Shown: positions 62,273 to 64,000 of the stretch, piece after piece | Numbering within the stretch: the stretch's first letter is position 1 | How the letters are laid out: each line of letters begins with the position of its first letter | From: Micromonospora sp. WMMD1155 | GTDB lineage: Bacteria > Actinomycetota > Actinomycetes > Mycobacteriales > Micromonosporaceae | Length of the DNA stretch: 64,000 bases | Assembly (NCBI RefSeq): GCF_029581275.1 | Contig: NZ_CP120742.1 | Coordinates: 2,330,501-2,394,500 of the forward strand | Reading direction: 5' to 3' | Program-made: the position numbers and the translations under genes | The notes under the pieces: model-generated | Seen by the model: only the letters and a program-made list of their open reading frames with translations | Databases searched by the model: none | Told to the model about the DNA's origin: nothing

Positions 62273-62989
62273 GTGCCACCCTCGGTCGATTCCTCCTCCG
62301 CGCCCCCGGCACCGCCACGCGGGCGGCCCGCCGTGCCGCCACGCGGCCACCGCGTCCGGCAGACCATCGAACAGCTCCGGGCCCGGATCCTCGGCGGTGA
62401 GTGGCCGGTCGGCGGGCGCATCCCGACCGAGCCGCAGTTGGTCGCCGCGCTGGGCGTGGGGCGCAACACGGTCCGCGAGGCGGTTCGCGCCCTGGTGCAC
62501 GCCGGGGTGCTGGAGTGCCGGCAGGGCTCCGGCACGTACGTGGTCTCCATCGACGAGCTGGCCCCGGTGGTGGCCCGCCGCCTCGGCGACGACCGGATGA
62601 CCGAGGTGATCGAGGTACGCCGCGCCTTCGAGGTGGAGGCCGCACGTCTCGCCGCGCTGAGGCGTACCCCGGAGGACCTGGCGGCGCTCGACGGCGCGCT
62701 CGCCGCGCGCGAGGCCGCCTGGCACGACGGCCGGGTCGACGCGTTCGTCGAGGCCGACGCGGCGCTGCACACGGCGGTGGTCGCCGCCGCGCACAACACC
62801 ATGCTGGCCGAGCTGTACGCCTCGGTCGGCAGCGCCCTGCGCAGCACCGTCGCCCAGGCGATGGGTGACGCGCTCACCCCGGAGCGCTACGTCGACCACA
62901 GCCGACTGGTCGAGGCGATCCGGGCCGGCGAGCCGGGCCGGGCGGCGCTCGAAGCCGGCGCTTTTCTGGAGCCCGCCGAACGGGCATAG
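62273..62989 (+). CDS. GntR/FadR-subfamily regulator
   Basis: 238 aa. N-terminal GntR winged helix (QTIEQLRARILGGEWPVGGRIPTEPQLVAALGVGRNTVREAVRALVHAGVLECRQGSGTYVV) and an FCD effector domain with metal/ligand-type residues (EVRRAFEVEAARLAA, EADAALHTAVVAAAHN, HSRLVEAI). Regulates the divergent MFS transporter by location. GTG start. Confidence 0.93.
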   Translation: MPPSVDSSSAPPAPPRGRPAVPPRGHRVRQTIEQLRARILGGEWPVGGRIPTEPQLVAALGVGRNTVREAVRALVHAGVLECRQGSGTYVVSIDELAPVVARRLGDDRMTEVIEVRRAFEVEAARLAALRRTPEDLAALDGALAAREAAWHDGRVDAFVEADAALHTAVVAAAHNTMLAELYASVGSALRSTVAQAMGDALTPERYVDHSRLVEAIRAGEPGRAALEAGAFLEPAERA

Positions 62990-63028
62990 GTTGTCCCCGA
63001 CAGAAAAGCGGACACCTCGGGAGTACGG

Positions 63029-63502
63029 ATGCTCAAGGGCTTCAAAGACTTCATCATGCGCGGCAACGTCGTCGACCTGGCGGTCGGTGTCGTCATCGGC
63101 GCCGCGTTCACCGGCGTGGTCACCCAGCTGACCAAGTCGTTCCTCGAACCATTGATCCGGGTCATCGTGCTGCTGATCACGGGCAGCGACAAGGGTCTGG
63201 CCGGCACGGCGCCCAAGTTCCGCGGCATCGCGTTCGACTGGATCGCCTTCGTCAACGCGGTGATCACCTTCCTGCTCACCGCGGCGGCGCTCTACCTCCT
63301 GGTCGTCTACCCGATGAACCGGTTGGCCGAGCGGCGCAAGCGGGGCGAGGAGCCGCCGCCTGCCGCGCCGAGTGAGGAGGTCAAGCTGCTCACCGAGATC
63401 CGGGACGCGCTGGTCTCCGCCGGCCACACCACCCCGGGCCAGCAGCGTGGGGCGCTGGACGACGTGCTGGGGCGCCGGACGGAACCGCCGACGCAGCGCT
63501 GA
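63029..63502 (+). CDS. mscL: Large-conductance mechanosensitive channel
   Basis: 157 aa. MLKGFKDFIMRGNVVDLAVGVVIGAAFTGVV at the N-terminus is the MscL signature; the second helix is WIAFVNAVITFLLTAAALYLLVVYPM. The cytosolic tail carries the usual EVKLLTEIRDAL helix. Homopentameric emergency valve opened by membrane tension on hypo-osmotic shock. GGGAG 7 nt before the ATG. Confidence 0.96.
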   Translation: MLKGFKDFIMRGNVVDLAVGVVIGAAFTGVVTQLTKSFLEPLIRVIVLLITGSDKGLAGTAPKFRGIAFDWIAFVNAVITFLLTAAALYLLVVYPMNRLAERRKRGEEPPPAAPSEEVKLLTEIRDALVSAGHTTPGQQRGALDDVLGRRTEPPTQR

Positions 63503-63520
63503 CTCGATCGGATGCACATC

Positions 63521-63547
63521 GGCCCCTGTGGGAATCCCGCAGGGGCC
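63521..63547 (+). terminator. Terminator of mscL
   Basis: GGCCCCTG-T-GGG pairs with CCC-G-CAGGGGCC (one G-U), 3-nt loop, 18 nt after the mscL stop. Confidence 0.85.
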
Positions 63548-63555
63548 GCACCTTC

Positions 63556-63577
63556 TCGTACGTGTGTTCGATAGAGT
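63556..63577 (+). promoter_or_regulatory. LexA-like SOS box and -10 of small gene
   Basis: TCGTACGTGTGTTCGA (63556-63571) differs by one base from TCGAAC-N4-GTTCGA and by one base from the box at 47888. TAGAGT (63572-63577) directly follows it and lies 6 nt before the ATG at 63584. Confidence 0.55.
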
Positions 63578-63583
63578 CCCGCC

Positions 63584-63835
63584 ATGGAGCAGCGGAAGCA
63601 CTGGTGGAACGGGAAGTGGGGGAGGCTGGCCCGGCGGGACGTCTTCCTGCGGGTCGACGCCGACCGGTGGCACGTCGAGCAGCGCGCCGGCGGGGCCGAG
63701 GGCATCTCCCGGTTCTACGAGTACGGCAGTGCGGACGAGGCCGAGGACACCGTCCGGGCCCTCCTCGACGGCCCGGACACCTGGCGGGAGTTGTCCCCCC
63801 GCCCGCCGGGCAGCTGGACCCTCCCGAACAGCTGA
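63584..63835 (+). CDS. Small hypothetical protein, possible SOS gene
   Basis: 83 aa: EQRKHWWNGKWGRLARRDVFLRVDADRWHVEQRAGGAEGISRFYEYGSADEAEDTVRALL, a mixed alpha/beta profile. Family not recognised. The ATG is 6 nt after TAGAGT, so the transcript is probably leaderless, and a LexA-like box overlaps the promoter. Confidence 0.7.
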   Translation: MEQRKHWWNGKWGRLARRDVFLRVDADRWHVEQRAGGAEGISRFYEYGSADEAEDTVRALLDGPDTWRELSPRPPGSWTLPNS

Positions 63836-63885
63836 GCGGGCTCACCGCTCCAGGCCCGGCCGGGCGGCCGCTGCGACGCCCCCTG

Positions 63886-63981
63886 CCGTCACGGCCCGGC
63901 ACCCTCGGCACCCGGCACCCGGCACCCGGCACCCGGCTACCCGGCTACCCGGCACCCGCGGCGTCCCGCGCCGGGAGCCGG
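63886..63981. repeat. ACCCGGC/ACCCGGCT short tandem repeats
   Basis: Repeated ACCCGGC and ACCCGGCT units fill most of the last 100 nt of the window. Non-coding, low complexity; the tract seems to end before the right edge. Confidence 0.6.
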
Positions 63982-64000
63982 GTAGCACTTTTCAACGATA

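Overview
The window is chromosomal DNA from a high-GC actinomycete, most likely Micromonosporaceae (Micromonospora or a close relative). This rests on gene content, not on any search: futalosine-pathway menaquinone genes (MqnE plus MqnM/MqnP/MqnL-type proteins), a BldC regulator, an XRE/DUF397 pair, a mycothiol-type DinB-like protein, paired YbaB/WXG100 genes, many GTG starts, 4-nt ATGA/GTGA gene overlaps and frequent leaderless promoters. I found no rRNA, tRNA, CRISPR array, transposase or prophage gene.

Layout. 0-1.8 kb: a leftward YbaB/WXG100-type module. 1.9-4.7 kb: a membrane protein, winged-helix regulator and ABC exporter operon. 4.8-8.7 kb: a VOC protein, then a leftward vitamin B12 ABC transporter (btuFCD) behind a cobalamin riboswitch. 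8.7-12.3 kb: divergent secreted peptidases (M14 and C39). 12.3-14.3 kb: two small membrane proteins and mqnE. 14.5-20.1 kb: a secreted NlpC/P60 hydrolase, a proline-rich membrane protein and a DEAD-box helicase with an RG-rich tail. 20.2-23.9 kb: glycolipid-binding-like protein, Cds1-type PLP enzyme, SDR, Lrp/AsnC regulator and bldC. 24.0-28.2 kb: late menaquinone genes mqnM, mqnP and mqnL with a class I terpene synthase inserted among them. 28.2-30.9 kb: a decayed, repeat-rich island holding two tandem-repeat tracts, two related long palindromes, an internally deleted alpha/beta hydrolase, an XRE/DUF397 pair and a truncated AhpD/CMD-like remnant. 31.1-38.5 kb: a secreted protein, then a tightly overlapped System II cytochrome c maturation operon (hemL, histidine phosphatase, tlpA-type, ccdA, resB, ccsB).

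38.8-46.5 kb and 54.8-60.9 kb carry two dense partner-switching/two-component blocks. The first has a STAS antagonist, a response regulator, a giant soluble hybrid histidine kinase with seven near-identical 92-residue HAMP-type repeats, and a kinase-GAF-SpoIIE phosphatase. The second is a complete overlapping stressosome-type operon (RsbR, RsbS, RsbT, an RsbT/RsbX-like fusion, a soluble histidine kinase, a REC-SpoIIE phosphatase) with a divergent RsbV-like gene. Between them lie an FAD oxidoreductase with a LexA-like box, an S9 oligopeptidase, a PadR-controlled ABC transporter and an AraC-type regulator. The right end carries an MFS/GntR pair, mscL and a small gene with a second LexA-like box.

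The strongest themes are respiration (menaquinone, cytochrome c, haem precursor) and stress signalling. The most unusual items are the terpene synthase inside the menaquinone locus, the seven-fold HAMP repeat kinase, the stressosome operon with a fused ATPase-phosphatase, the riboswitch with a hairpin that captures the Shine-Dalgarno sequence, the repeat-rich decay island, and about fourteen genes whose start codon lies 6-8 nt after a -10 hexamer.
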